Shown piece after piece: positions 35,242 through 45,462 of a stretch of 64,000 bases of DNA. The position numbers and the translations under genes were made by a program. The notes under the pieces were generated by a model. The model made no database searches and had not been told where the DNA came from. It saw only the letters and a program-made list of their open reading frames with translations. The stretch is from the NCBI GenBank assembly GCA_003339415.1, contig PDHQ01000178.1, positions 1 to 64,000 on the forward strand, in the 5' to 3' direction. This DNA comes from Ophiocordyceps camponoti-saundersi (nom. inval.) (taxonomy: Eukaryota > Ascomycota > Sordariomycetes > Hypocreales > Ophiocordycipitaceae). How positions within the stretch are numbered: position 1 is the first letter of the stretch; every line of letters starts with the position of its first letter.

Positions 35242-37363
35242 TAATTAAAGTAACTTAGTTAGCCTTTTTTAATTTTAAGAGTAAGAGAAAAAACTCCTTT
35301 TTTATTATATTAAACCTTTTTATATTTTTAAAAAATTAGATTTTAAATATACCGCCTTACTCTATTAGTAAAAAAAAGCTACTTTTATAATATTTTTTAT
35401 ATTTCTCTCTTTAAACTATAATATTTTTAAAATTCTTAAAACTTATTTATTTTCCTTCTTATATTAAATTTAAAAGAGAATAATAAGGAATAGGAAATTT
35501 AGGGAATTAAAAGCTAGAAATAATAAATAGTAAAATTTATTTTTTTTATTAAATAAAAAGAATAGCTATTAAAGTATAATAAATAAGTAAATATTAATAA
35601 TATAATAAATATATCCTAACTTATTAATAAGTTTTATAAATTTACTAAAAAATATAAAAAAGTTTATTTTTTATAAACTCTTATATTAATTACTTATTAT
35701 ACTTTTATTTACTTACTTTACTTAATATAAGGTTTCTTAGTTTTACTTAAATAATAAACTAATAATTCCTTTTTCTTCTTAATAACTTATTTAAGCGCTA
35801 CTTTTTAAGTTAAAGGAAATTTAATTATAACTTATAACTAATTAGCCTTCGCTTTCTATATAATTACCTCCCTTATAAAACCTCTTTTCTTCTTATCCTT
35901 AATATTAATAAAGGAATATTACCTTATATTAATAAAAGGTATAAACGCGCTTATTTATTTCTTAATCTTCTTTTTTTATATTTTTATTTTATAAATATAA
36001 AGTAAGGCTATTAATTTAATAATATATAACTAAGTATATATTAATATAATAGTCTATTTACTATACTTATTATCCTCTAATTTTAATTAAAGAAAAAAGT
36101 TTATATTTTATATATAAACTTCTTAGGTATTTTAAATCTCTTAAGGCCGCCCTTACCTTACTAATAAAATAAAGCTAAACGATATTAAATAAAAGCTTAT
36201 TTTATATATAAGTAATACTTAACGCTTATATATTATAATATAATTTAAGTTTTAAGCTTTTATTTTTCCTTTAAAAATATTTATTAGCTAAAACTCTTTT
36301 ATATAAGCACTAAGCGTAATATTAAAAAACTTAGCTAAATATTAGCTTAATTTAGTAAACTCTTCTTATAGCGTTTTTATAATAATAAACTTATATAAGT
36401 TTATCTAATAGCTAGCTTATTTTCTAATATTAATATATAGTTATTTAATAACTTTTAAAATTATTATTAAATTAGCTTAGTTTTTAAATATAAGGGCTAA
36501 AACCTTATAATAAATAGCTTTATAACTTATATAAAAGTTATATTTTACTATTTTAATAATAATATAATAATAAGTAATAATAAAAGGCTTTAATTTATTT
36601 ATAAAAGATTTATATTAATTTAATTTAAAATAGAAATAAGTAAAGTATTAGTTAACTTTAAAATAGATAACTTATTTATAAATAAGATATATAGCTTTTT
36701 TAGACCTTTTTATACACGGCGCGTATCTTCCTCCCCTTGCCCCCGCTTAACCGCTACCTTAGCTATAACTCCCTCCTTTTATAAGCGCTAATAATATATC
36801 CTTTTTATTATTACTATTAACCTTAATATTATTATTAGTAAATAGATTATTATTAAAAGCTTTTTAGAAAAACTTAGCGTTATTAATAGCTTTAAAAGCT
36901 TCTTTATTATTTTTATCTTTTCCCTTCTTATCTTACTTTTTAGCGTTCTCTTTTTCATTTCCTTTATCTTTTATATTATATAAATTATTTATAATAATAT
37001 GACCCTTTTTTACTTTTTTAATAGCTTAACTCTCTTTTTTAATAATTAGTAGCCTTGCGTCTTAATTTTATACCTCTTTAGTAGCTTATCGCTCCTTTTA
37101 AGCCTCCCTTTATTAATAATATTAGTTTAATTATTTTCTAATATTACTAAGTACCTTTTTCCTTATAGTATTATTTTTAATATATAAGGATAACTTATTT
37201 ATAATTATTCTTAATTTTATATTTTTTTATAAAAATATAAGCTATAGTTAATACTTTTTTACCTTAAAGTTATAATACTTTTATTATTAACTATATTAAT
37301 TATAGCGTAAATAGCTTTATTATTAAGTTTATTACTTTTTTTTATTACTTAGCTTTTTATTTT
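35242..37363 (-). other. Unidentified degraded element, part 1 (reverse-strand coding likely)
   Basis: 2.1 kb that continues at 41,136 once copy A8 is removed. The reverse strand has a Lys/Asn-rich frame at about 37,080-36,780 (KKVKKGHIIINNLYNIKDKG, then KKGKDKNNKEAF) that ends in a stop near a less eroded patch (36,700-36,780, ACACGGCGCG and CTTGCCCCCGC). A second basic frame lies at about 35,990-35,700 (KKRGFIREVII, KKKKELLVYYLSKTKKPYI). This kind of basic tail occurs in DNA transposases and gag proteins alike. I cannot assign a family. Confidence 0.35.
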
Positions 37364-37376
37364 TTATAAGTATAAG
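37364..37376. repeat. Target-site duplication of copy A8 (left)
   Basis: TTATAAGTATAAG, identical to 41,123-41,135. Confidence 0.8.
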
Positions 37377-37663
37377 TAACTTTTATATATTTTATAAACT
37401 TTGCGCTTATAGCGATATAAACTTAAACTTTTTATTCTTATATTATAAGTAGACTCCGCTCCCTCCCTTACTTTATAATAATAATAAGCTATATTTAAAG
37501 TAACTTTAAGGGGGAGAGCGACGCTATATAAGTTAATTATAACTGCGAAAATTTTTTACTTAAAATATAGCTTTATTTTAAAATATAATAATTTTAAACT
37601 TAAAAGTTTATTATACTTATTACCTTAATAAAAAGTAAAGTAAATATTAATAAAATTATTTTA
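37377..37663 (+). mobile_element. Family A repeat, copy A8, 5' part (forward)
   Basis: Begins exactly TAACTTTTATATATTTTATA after a 13-bp duplication and is collinear with A6. It is interrupted at 37,663 by copy A9 and resumes at 39,545. Confidence 0.88.
37649..37663. repeat. Target-site duplication of copy A9 (left)
   Basis: AATAAAATTATTTTA, identical to 39,530-39,544. The motif occurs once at this position in other family A copies (for example TAAAATTATTTCGG in A2). Confidence 0.8.
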
Positions 37664-39529
37664 TAATAATAATTTATACGCTAATATACCTTATATAGCT
37701 TAGAACTATCTTATATATATTCTAAAAAGGGGAAAAACCGGAGAACTTAGAGTAAAACCTTTCCTTTAAATATTACCTTAGCTTTAGGTTAGACCCCGCT
37801 TATACCTAGTATTTTATATATTTAATAAGTTAGGTATTAACTAGTAATTTAGAAGCTAATATTTCCCCCGGAGCGGACTTTATAATAATAAGAGTATATA
37901 TAAACTAAGTTTAATATAAAGTTTATATAGCTTACTTATTCTCCTAGTTATTATTATCGCTATAAACTAAATTCCTATATTTAATTAAAGCGGCCTTAAT
38001 AATCTAATTTATTAAGGCCTTATTAGTATAATTTAGGAATATATAAAAATTTTACTATCTTATAATAGACTTTATAATAGCTAATTTTAAAAAAAAGCTA
38101 AATTATCGTAATAAAGCTATAGATAAGTATAGAGTTAGAGTTAGAGGAGGAGGTGCTATTATATTCGCTTTTTAGCGTTTCCGCCCTTATTATTATTAGT
38201 TTCTAGTTAGTGCTAAAAGGAGAGGAGGAGGGGTAATATATATAAAGTTCTAATCTATAAACTTTTAAGGTTAAGTAATATATATATCTTTCGCTTAATC
38301 TTATACTACTCTTATTTTAAGGTAAAGTTAACTTTATTTAAAGTAAAATTTCTAATAAAAAAAGTAATAATATAATCTTTTCTTATAAGCTATAAGGTAA
38401 GCGGACTTACTTTTTATATATAAAGTAGTAAAATATTTATTATATTATAGCCTTATTATATAATATTTAATAATATATCTAAGTTAATAATACTTAAAAT
38501 ATTATTAAAGTTAGACTTTTAGTATATATAGTTTAATATTAAAAATCTCCGCTTATATTATTATATTTTTATTATAAATTTAATTTATATTCGCTATATT
38601 ATTAATAATAATTATTAAGGAATTTCGCTAAGTTTTAAAATAATATTTTTTTATATATAATTATATTACTAAAACCTTATTTAATAACTTAATCTTTTTT
38701 TAAAAAGCTTCCTTATTACCTTATTATAAGTCCCGCGCTAATACCCCTTTTATAATAAGAGTATAACTTTTATTAGTTAAGTATACCTTTTTTTTAAAAA
38801 TAATATAAAGCTATTTTAAATTAAATTAAAGCTTATAAATAATATTTTAAAATATTATTATAATATTACTATTAAGTAATTTCCTTATTATAAAAGCTTA
38901 GCTTTACTTATAAAATTTATAGTTAATATTTATTATAGTTATTTTAAGGCCTTAAACTTAGAGTAAAATAGCTATAAAATTAAAATAAATTATAAGCTAT
39001 TACTTATATTACTTAGGAATTTACTTTTCGATAGTTTTTTTTAGCGCTTTAGCTATAATTATAGCTTATATTAGAAATATTCCGCTCCCCTTAAAGCTAT
39101 AGAAAAGAGAGGAAACTATAGCTATAATAGCTAAGAAAATATTACTAACTAATAAAATTAAAGTAAGGGGGGCACCTCCTTAAACCCTCTTAGACTCCGC
39201 TATTTATTTAATAATTACTTATATAGAGATAAAGGTATCTCCTAAAATAATCTTATTAATATTTACCTTAGCTTTTAATAAAGTAATAAATATAGTAAAC
39301 TTTTAAGTTTAAAATTATTATAATTTAAAGTAAAGCTATATTCTAAGTAAAAAATTTTCGCGGTTATAATTAACTTATATAATGCTACCCTCCCTCTTAA
39401 AGTTACTTTAAGCGCGGCTAGCTATTACCTTAAAGTAACGAAGAGAGCGGAGTCTGCTTATAATATAAGAATAAAAAGTTTATATCCGCGTTACTATAAG
39501 CGTAAAGTCTATAAAATATATAAAAGTTA
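37664..39529 (-). mobile_element. Family A repeat, copy A9 (reverse, full length 1,866 bp), nested in A8
   Basis: Starts with the 3' tail read backwards (TAATAATAATTTATACGCTAA) and ends with ATATATAAAAGTTA, the reverse of the 5' end. It is a clean example of the whole unit. No LTR or terminal inverted repeat is present, only simple-repeat tail and fixed 5' end. It is oriented against its host copy A8, as A6 is against A5/A7. C/T and G/A differences dominate between it and the other copies. Confidence 0.9.
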
Positions 39530-39544
39530 AATAAAATTATTTTA
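39530..39544. repeat. Target-site duplication of copy A9 (right)
   Basis: AATAAAATTATTTTA, partner of 37,649-37,663. Confidence 0.8.
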
Positions 39545-41122
39545 AAAAACGCTTTGATTTCTATATAAATAATTATTAAATAAATAATAAAGTTTAAAAA
39601 AGTTTAGGGAGGCGCCTTTTTTACTTTAACTTTATTAGTTAATAAGATTTTTTTAATTATTATAGCTATAGTTTCCTTTTTTTTCTAAAGCTTTAAAGGG
39701 AGCGGAACCTTCTTATTATAAGCTATAATTATAGCTAAAGCGCTAAAGAAAACTATTAAGAAATAGGTTTTTAAATAATATAAGTAATAGTTTATAATTT
39801 ACTTTAATTTTATAATTACTTCGCTTTAAATTTAAAGCTTTAAAATAATTATAATAAATATTAATTATAAACTTTTTAAGTAAAGCTAAGCTTTTATAAT
39901 ATAAAAACTAGTTAATAATAATATTATAGTTATTTTTTAAAATATTCCTTATAAGCTTAAGTTTAATTTAAAATAGCTTTATATTCTTTTTAAAGAAAAG
40001 TTATACTTAACTAGTTAAAGTTATACTTTTATTATAAAAAAAGTGCTAATATAAGCTTTATAATAAAATAATAAGAAAGCTTTTTAAAAAAAGATTAAGT
40101 TTTTAAATAAAGTTTTAATAATTTAACTATATATAAAAAGATATTATTTAAAAACTTAGCGAAATTTCTTAATAATTATTATTAATAGCGTAATAAATAT
40201 AAACTAAATTTATAATAAAAAAATAATAATATAAAGAAGGATTTTTAATTTTAAACTTTATATATTAAAAATATAACTTTAGTAATATTTTTAATATTAC
40301 TAATTTAGATATATTATTAAATATTATATAGCAAAGTTATAATATAATAAATATTTCACTATTTTATATATAAAAGGTAAAATTACTTACCTTATAACTT
40401 ATAAGAAAAGATTATATTATTACGTTTTTTATTAAGGGTTTTACTTAAAGTAAAGTTAACTTTACTTTAAAATAAGAGCGGTATAAGATTAGGTAAAAAA
40501 CGCGTATATTTTCTAATTTTAAAGGTTTATAAATTAAAATTTTATATATATCGCCCTTTCTCCCTTTTTAATATTAACTAAAGTTTAGTAATAGCTAAAG
40601 CGAAAACGCTAAAAAGTAAAAATAATAGTACCCCCCTTAACCCCCTCTCTAAATTTATTTATAGCTTCGCTATAATAATTTAGCTATTTTTTAAAATTAG
40701 CTATTAAAAAATTTATTATAAGGTAATAAAACTTTTATATATTTCTTAGCTATACTAATAAAGCTTTAATTAATTAAATTATTAAGGCCGCCTTAATTAA
40801 TTATAAGGATTTAATTTATAATAATAATAATAGCTAGGAGGATAAGTAGCTATATAAACTTTATATTAAACTTAGTTTATATATACTCTTATTACTATAA
40901 AGTTTATATTAGGGAAAATATTAGCTTTTTAATTATTAATTATTACTAAACTTATTAAATATATAAAATGCCGGGTATAAGCAGGGTTTAACTTAAAGCT
41001 AAAGTTACGCTTAGGGGGAGGGTTTTACTTTAGGTTTTTTAGTTTTTCCCCCTCTTAAAATATATATAAAATAGTTCTAAGCTATATAAAGTATATTAGT
41101 ATATTAATATTATTATTATTAT
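39545..41122 (+). mobile_element. Family A repeat, copy A8, 3' part (forward)
   Basis: Resumes copy A8 and runs through TTTAGGGAGGCGCC (39,605 area) and the mini-hairpin near 40,605 to the tail ATTAATATTATTATTATTAT. With 37,377-37,663 it makes one full-length forward copy (about 1.86 kb, counting the duplication once). It is flanked by the 13-bp duplication 37,364-37,376 / 41,123-41,135. Confidence 0.88.
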
Positions 41123-41135
41123 TTATAAGTATAAG
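41123..41135. repeat. Target-site duplication of copy A8 (right)
   Basis: TTATAAGTATAAG, partner of 37,364-37,376. Confidence 0.8.
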
Positions 41136-41934
41136 ATTATATAAACTAAGGCTTTTACTCTCTTATTAATATAATTTAAACTTATTAATAATTATTTATT
41201 AAATTACTATTATAGTTATTTTATTAATAATAATCTTTTAGCGTTATTTAAAAGTTATTTAATTTTAAATTTAACGTTTTATAATTAAAAAAGCTACTAG
41301 TATTATATTCGTCACCTCTTTTTTTACTATATAGAAAATTAAATTATATAAAACATTTTCTTTATTAATATTATAATTTTATTTAATAATAAGCTTTTTC
41401 GCTTACGCTTTCCTTTTTTTAGCTAATATTAAGGCTTTTTTTATTATTATAAATAAGTTAATAAAATAATCTTTATACTTATATAAATCACTTTCTTATT
41501 ACTAACTTTTAAGTTAAGCTATTTTTATAATCTCCGTTAATATTTATATAAATATTTTTTAGCTAACTTTTTTTCTATTAATATAAAAACTAATACTTTA
41601 TACTCTTTTCACACCTTATAAATATAAGTTAATACCTTAGTATTATACTTAGTATTAAAACGTATATTAGCAAATCGCGTCTTTTTTATAACCTTATTAA
41701 AATACTTACGCTTCTTACTTATAGCCTTATCTTTTTTTACCTTCTTCTTAGTTTTTAGTTTAAAAACTTATATAGCTCTCTAAGCATTCTCCTTAATATC
41801 CTTCTTATCTATAGCTATCTTCGCTAATATCTTTTTAACTTTACTTTTTAATTTCTTTTTTATTTTATAAAATATAAAAGTTTTTTATACTAGCTTTTAT
41901 ACCTTTTTCGGTATCTTATTACTAACTATTACTA
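41136..41934 (-). other. Unidentified degraded element, part 2 (continues 35,242-37,363)
   Basis: The reverse strand at about 41,760-41,590 reads KKVKKDKAISKKRKYFNKVI followed by KTRFANIRFNTKYN, a basic stop-poor frame. The forward reading is Leu/Phe-rich and less protein-like. Before the A8 insertion this stretch was directly upstream (on the reverse strand) of 37,363-35,242. It probably belongs to one gene or element of about 2.9 kb, family unknown. Confidence 0.35.
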
Positions 41935-42150
41935 AGAACTATCCTCGACCGTACCCGGAATAGGTGCGCACTTATAAATAATAGTAAGTTATTTATAGAT
42001 TCGTGAATAGCTTGAAAATTCGGCCTAGGGCTATAGCGCTCCCGCCCCTTAACTAAGATAATAGCGGACGCGAAGGGAGAAGGCGTAGTGGGAAGAAAAA
42101 TCCGAATAACTTTTAAGCGCGACCGGGCGCGGGGCTAGCTAAGTTTACCT
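41935..42150 (+). other. Low-RIP island, probable 5' untranslated region of LINE2
   Basis: Abrupt change to mixed composition. TCCTCGACCGTACCCGGAAT, GGTGCGCACTT, TTCGTGAATAGCTTGAAAAT and GAAGGCGTAGTGGGAAG all keep CpA or TpG. LINE copies are usually 5'-truncated, so the 5' leader is the part least often duplicated and the least visible to RIP. That would explain an intact leader followed by a fully eroded ORF1. It could contain the element's internal promoter. No RNA gene was recognised. Confidence 0.5.
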
Positions 42151-42299
42151 ATAATTTAGTTAACTATAAATAAAATATAGAAAACTTATAAGAACCTTTT
42201 TAGGTCCCTTTTAATATTTTAATAAACTAGCTTTATATAACCTTATTAAGCTTTCTTTTAATAGATTTATTCTAACTAATTTAAGCTATAATAGAATAA

Positions 42300-43480
42300 T
42301 ATATAAACTAATTTAAATAGGAACTAAAACGCGTAAATTTAGCTAAAACTAAAGCCTTATATATAAAAGATATGAAGCGTATTATTATTAAAATTTTATA
42401 AAAAGTATTTTTATAAATATTATTAATAAATTAAATATTAAAAATATAAATTTAAGTTATATAAGCTTTATAACTTTATTTTAAACTTAAGAAATAAATC
42501 TTATCTTAATATTAAAGGGAAATTATTATATATTTTAATAATATTTTAGATAATATTACTAATAAAACTTTATATAATATAAGCTATTAATTATATTTTA
42601 TAAATAATATCTTATTTAGCTATTTATCGCTTTAATAGTAAAGATATAGCTATTATATTTAACTTTAATATTATAGAATTTACCTGAAATCCTTTTTAAG
42701 TTAAGATTATTTTTAAATTAAACGCTACTATCGCTAATTATATATATAACGTTATTACTAAAAAGCTTCCTTTTACTTTAGCTATAAGAGATTAGGATAA
42801 TTTTATTATAAAAATTATATAAGTTAATAAAGTTACTATTACTAAGCTTAGAGCTTTAAAAGCTATGCCTAGAGCTACTTAGATAATAGTTATTATTAAA
42901 CTAACTTCCCTTACTAACGCTAATTAGCTTTATAATTATAAACTTATAATAAAAGCGTAAATTTTTAAAATAAAACCCTTCTTAGATTTTATTTCACCTT
43001 ATCGATATTATAATTACTATTATTTTAATTATATTACTAAGTCTTATAAGTATATTAAGCTTTATAGTAAATATAATATTACTATATATAAGACTAAGAT
43101 TAAATATAAAGCGGGATAAGATAAATACTTATATATATATATTTTATATAATAAAGATTACTTAACTTAGTTAAGGCTATATTTTATAGCTATCTAAGAA
43201 TAAGATAAAGCTTAAGCTTATTATAAATAATAGCTTATAAGATTTACTAAACTTAGTATATAGTTAGTAATACTTTTTTATACGTAATTTACCTAAAAAT
43301 TAGTCCCTAAGTCCCCTTAATAGTTTATTACTAATAAAAAGTATTATAAACTTATAAGTAGCTCCTAGCTAAAGCTATTTTCTAAGATATTAGTTAGTAG
43401 AGATATACCGGAAGCTATAAAGCGTTAAATTAAGCGTAAAAGGAGCGTATTTTTACTAAACTTAAGCTACTAACCTTTTA
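42300..43480 (+). pseudogene. LINE2 ORF1 ghost: gag-like protein with CCHC zinc knuckles
   Basis: At about 42,990-43,150 a forward frame reads SPYRYYNYYYFNYITKSYKY, then LYSKYNITIYKTKIKYK. Replacing RIP-type Tyr by Cys or His gives two or three CCHC-like knuckles (C-x2-C-x4-H-x4-C, then C-x2-C). It continues with a QLRLYFIAI-stop-E stretch, which corresponds to the conserved 'C-P-x-R-x-x-E' tail of Tad1-like ORF1 proteins. ORF1 protein binds the element's RNA. The upstream half (42,300-42,900) is eroded and has no clear domain. Limits are approximate. Confidence 0.72.
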
Positions 43481-43489
43481 GATAAACTT

Positions 43490-44868
43490 AAAATATAGTA
43501 GATATTAATAAACTTACCCTTATATTATATTAAATAAATAACCTTATTAAGACTAGTATTAAACCCCTAATAATATTAGCCCCTATTAGGATCTAAATTA
43601 AAGCTATTATTAAGGCTTTATATAAAAATAGCGAGAATATAATTATTATTACTTTTAACTCCTCCTTATATATCTAAAAATCCTCTTTTAGAATATTAAT
43701 AAGCGACCTAAGCTAGTATAATTAGCTCTTTATAATATATATAACTATAATATTATTACCTTATAAGAAATAATATACCGCTTAGAAGCTAGTCCGCCTC
43801 TTTTTAAAACTTTACTTTATAAACTTATTTTTTATAGCGGATAAGCGGCTATATATATCTATAAGCGCTATAGCATTTTAGATTAGTTACTTATTATTAG
43901 TAAGGACTAGGCTAGAATTAGCTTCGCTCTTAAATTAGAAATTATCTTAGTATATTTCCCCTTAAATTAAACTAAATAAAGCTACCTCTCCCTCTTACTT
44001 AAATTTAAGCTAAAGGCGAAATAAATCCTTCTTAGAGATTTTAACTTATATTATTTATTATAAGATAATTATAAATAATATTTTTATAACGCTAATTAGC
44101 TTATTTAAAAGACTTTTAAACTTAACCTCTTACTTTTTACTTTTAAAAGCGAATATATTAAGATATTCTATAGCTATTAAAATAATATATTAAATCTAGT
44201 CTAAGTAATAGCTAAGTTTTACGCTTTATATATAAGACTAGACCTTAATTTTATAAAATCTAATTATATTTTATAAATACTTATAATTAGTATATAAAAT
44301 ATTAACCCCCTTATGCTTAAGCTATAATAAAAATAAGTTAATTTAAACCTTATTATAAGAGAATCCCTTACTTAAATCTCTATCTTTATTATTATTAAAA
44401 CCGCTAACTAAATCGACGCCGCCTTTAACCGCCTCTATAATAAACTAGAGTAAATTATCTAAGCCGCCGTGCCCTTTTATACCTTAATACTTAAGAAAAA
44501 GTAAACTTAGTTTACCCCGGTAATCGCCCGCGCTACTAAAGATACTAAATAAGCTAAGCGTTACTATTATAATTCCTTATTAAAATATAACTAGCTATAA
44601 TTATAGGAATCTACTTATAATTAAAAAAAAGTAGTTATTTATTCCTATTAAGCTAATTAGCGTTCCTTCTTATACTTTATTAGTAATAATCCTAAACAGT
44701 TTTAATATATAAAGCGCTAAGCGCGGCTTTATAATAAAATACTAGCTAAGCTTATTTACCTCCTAGCCTTATAAGACTTAAGTAAGAGAGAGGCCGCGTC
44801 CTTTAAGGATAAAGTATATATTTTCACAGATAAGTTTTTTCTACCTATCCTTAACCTCCCCCTAGTAG
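43490..44868 (+). pseudogene. LINE2 ORF2 ghost, part 1: AP endonuclease and start of reverse transcriptase
   Basis: At 44,034-44,066 the frame reads RDFNLYYLL-stop-D, the RIP form of the endonuclease motif GDFNLHHPLWxD (GGA to AGA, His to Tyr, Trp to TAG). Further on come FTFKSEYIKIFYSY and LNLV, matching 'T-x-x-x-G-x-x-T-R' and 'I-D-L-V'. From about 44,400 the linker and N-terminal RT region show the Lys/Arg-rich 'A-K-R-x-Y-x-x' repeats typical of Tad1-like ORF2, ending SFKDKVYIFTDKFFLPILN just before the Gypsy1 insertion. The frame resumes at 61,173. Confidence 0.82.
44864..44868. repeat. Target-site duplication of Gypsy1 (left)
   Basis: AGTAG, paired with AGTAA at 61,168-61,172 (G/A, RIP-type). 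Counting it once restores the LINE2 reading frame. Confidence 0.75.
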
Positions 44869-45462
44869 TAATATAGGACGTGTAATAACACCTTTATAAA
44901 TCGCCTAACCTTTTATAATATTTTACTAAAATTTCCCCTTTTAGGATTTTACTTAGATTTCCCCTAGGAACTTTATTACCTTTACGCTTAAGAAATTACT
45001 AGGATTTCCTTTTAAGATTTCTTTATAATAACTTTTAGGATTTTATTAAGATTTCCTACTAGATTTAGTATTAAAATATACTTTTAGAAATCTTTAGATT
45101 TTACTAGGAAATCCCTATATACTAGGAAATTACCGCGTATTAAGAAATCTTTATTTTACTAATATATACGGAAATTACCGTAAAATCCCCTTAAGTAAAT
45201 ATTTTTAAAATTATATTAAAAAATCTTCCTTAAGCTCCTAGCTATATAATTAGCTTAGTATTCCTTTAAATAGTAATTTAAATTCTTTTATAATTACTAT
45301 TTTAATTTTTAAAAAACTTTTACTTATATTTATACTTTTTATAATAGCTATTTTATAATCTTATAATTAGTAGCTAGCTTATTTCCTTTTTTTATATATT
45401 ATATTTAATAGCTAGCTTAATATATACGCTTACTAGAAAATTATAAATATAAGCGTATATTA
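44869..45462 (+). repeat. Gypsy1 5' LTR (594 bp)
   Basis: Begins TAATATAGGACGTGTAATAA and ends AAGCGTATATTA. The start is set 12 bp left of the TGTAATAACACC word because all three LTR copies share TAATATA-R-R-A-Y-R before it, the ends then form an inverted pair, and both LTRs are equally long. It is rich in GGATTTTACTTAGATTTCC-like words repeated within the LTR. Confidence 0.9.

Larger units (their letters stand above)
41935..44868 (+). mobile_element. LINE2, 5' part: Tad1-like non-LTR retrotransposon
   Basis: A forward element with ORF1 (zinc-knuckle gag) and ORF2 (endonuclease, start of RT), interrupted at 44,868 by Gypsy1 and continued at 61,173. Deleting Gypsy1 plus one AGTAG/AGTAA duplication joins CTA GTA G to AT TAT AAA ACG CCT, giving an uninterrupted frame LPLVDYKTPKLS across the junction. 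The 5' end is placed at the low-RIP island near 41,935, but no target duplication was found, so it is uncertain. Confidence 0.8.

Noticed and set aside
2299..41122. Family A as a Mutator-like DNA transposon because of the long duplications
   Set aside because: There are no terminal inverted repeats, duplications vary from 12 to 16 bp instead of a fixed 8-11 bp, and one end is a variable (TTA)n tail. A retroposon explains all three better.
44881..44892. Gypsy1 LTR start at TGTAATAACACC (canonical TG)
   Set aside because: All three LTR copies share a further 12 bp upstream (TAATATA followed by RRAYR). Starting at 44,869 makes both LTRs 594 bp, gives inverted ends, a 5-bp duplication and an in-frame LINE2.
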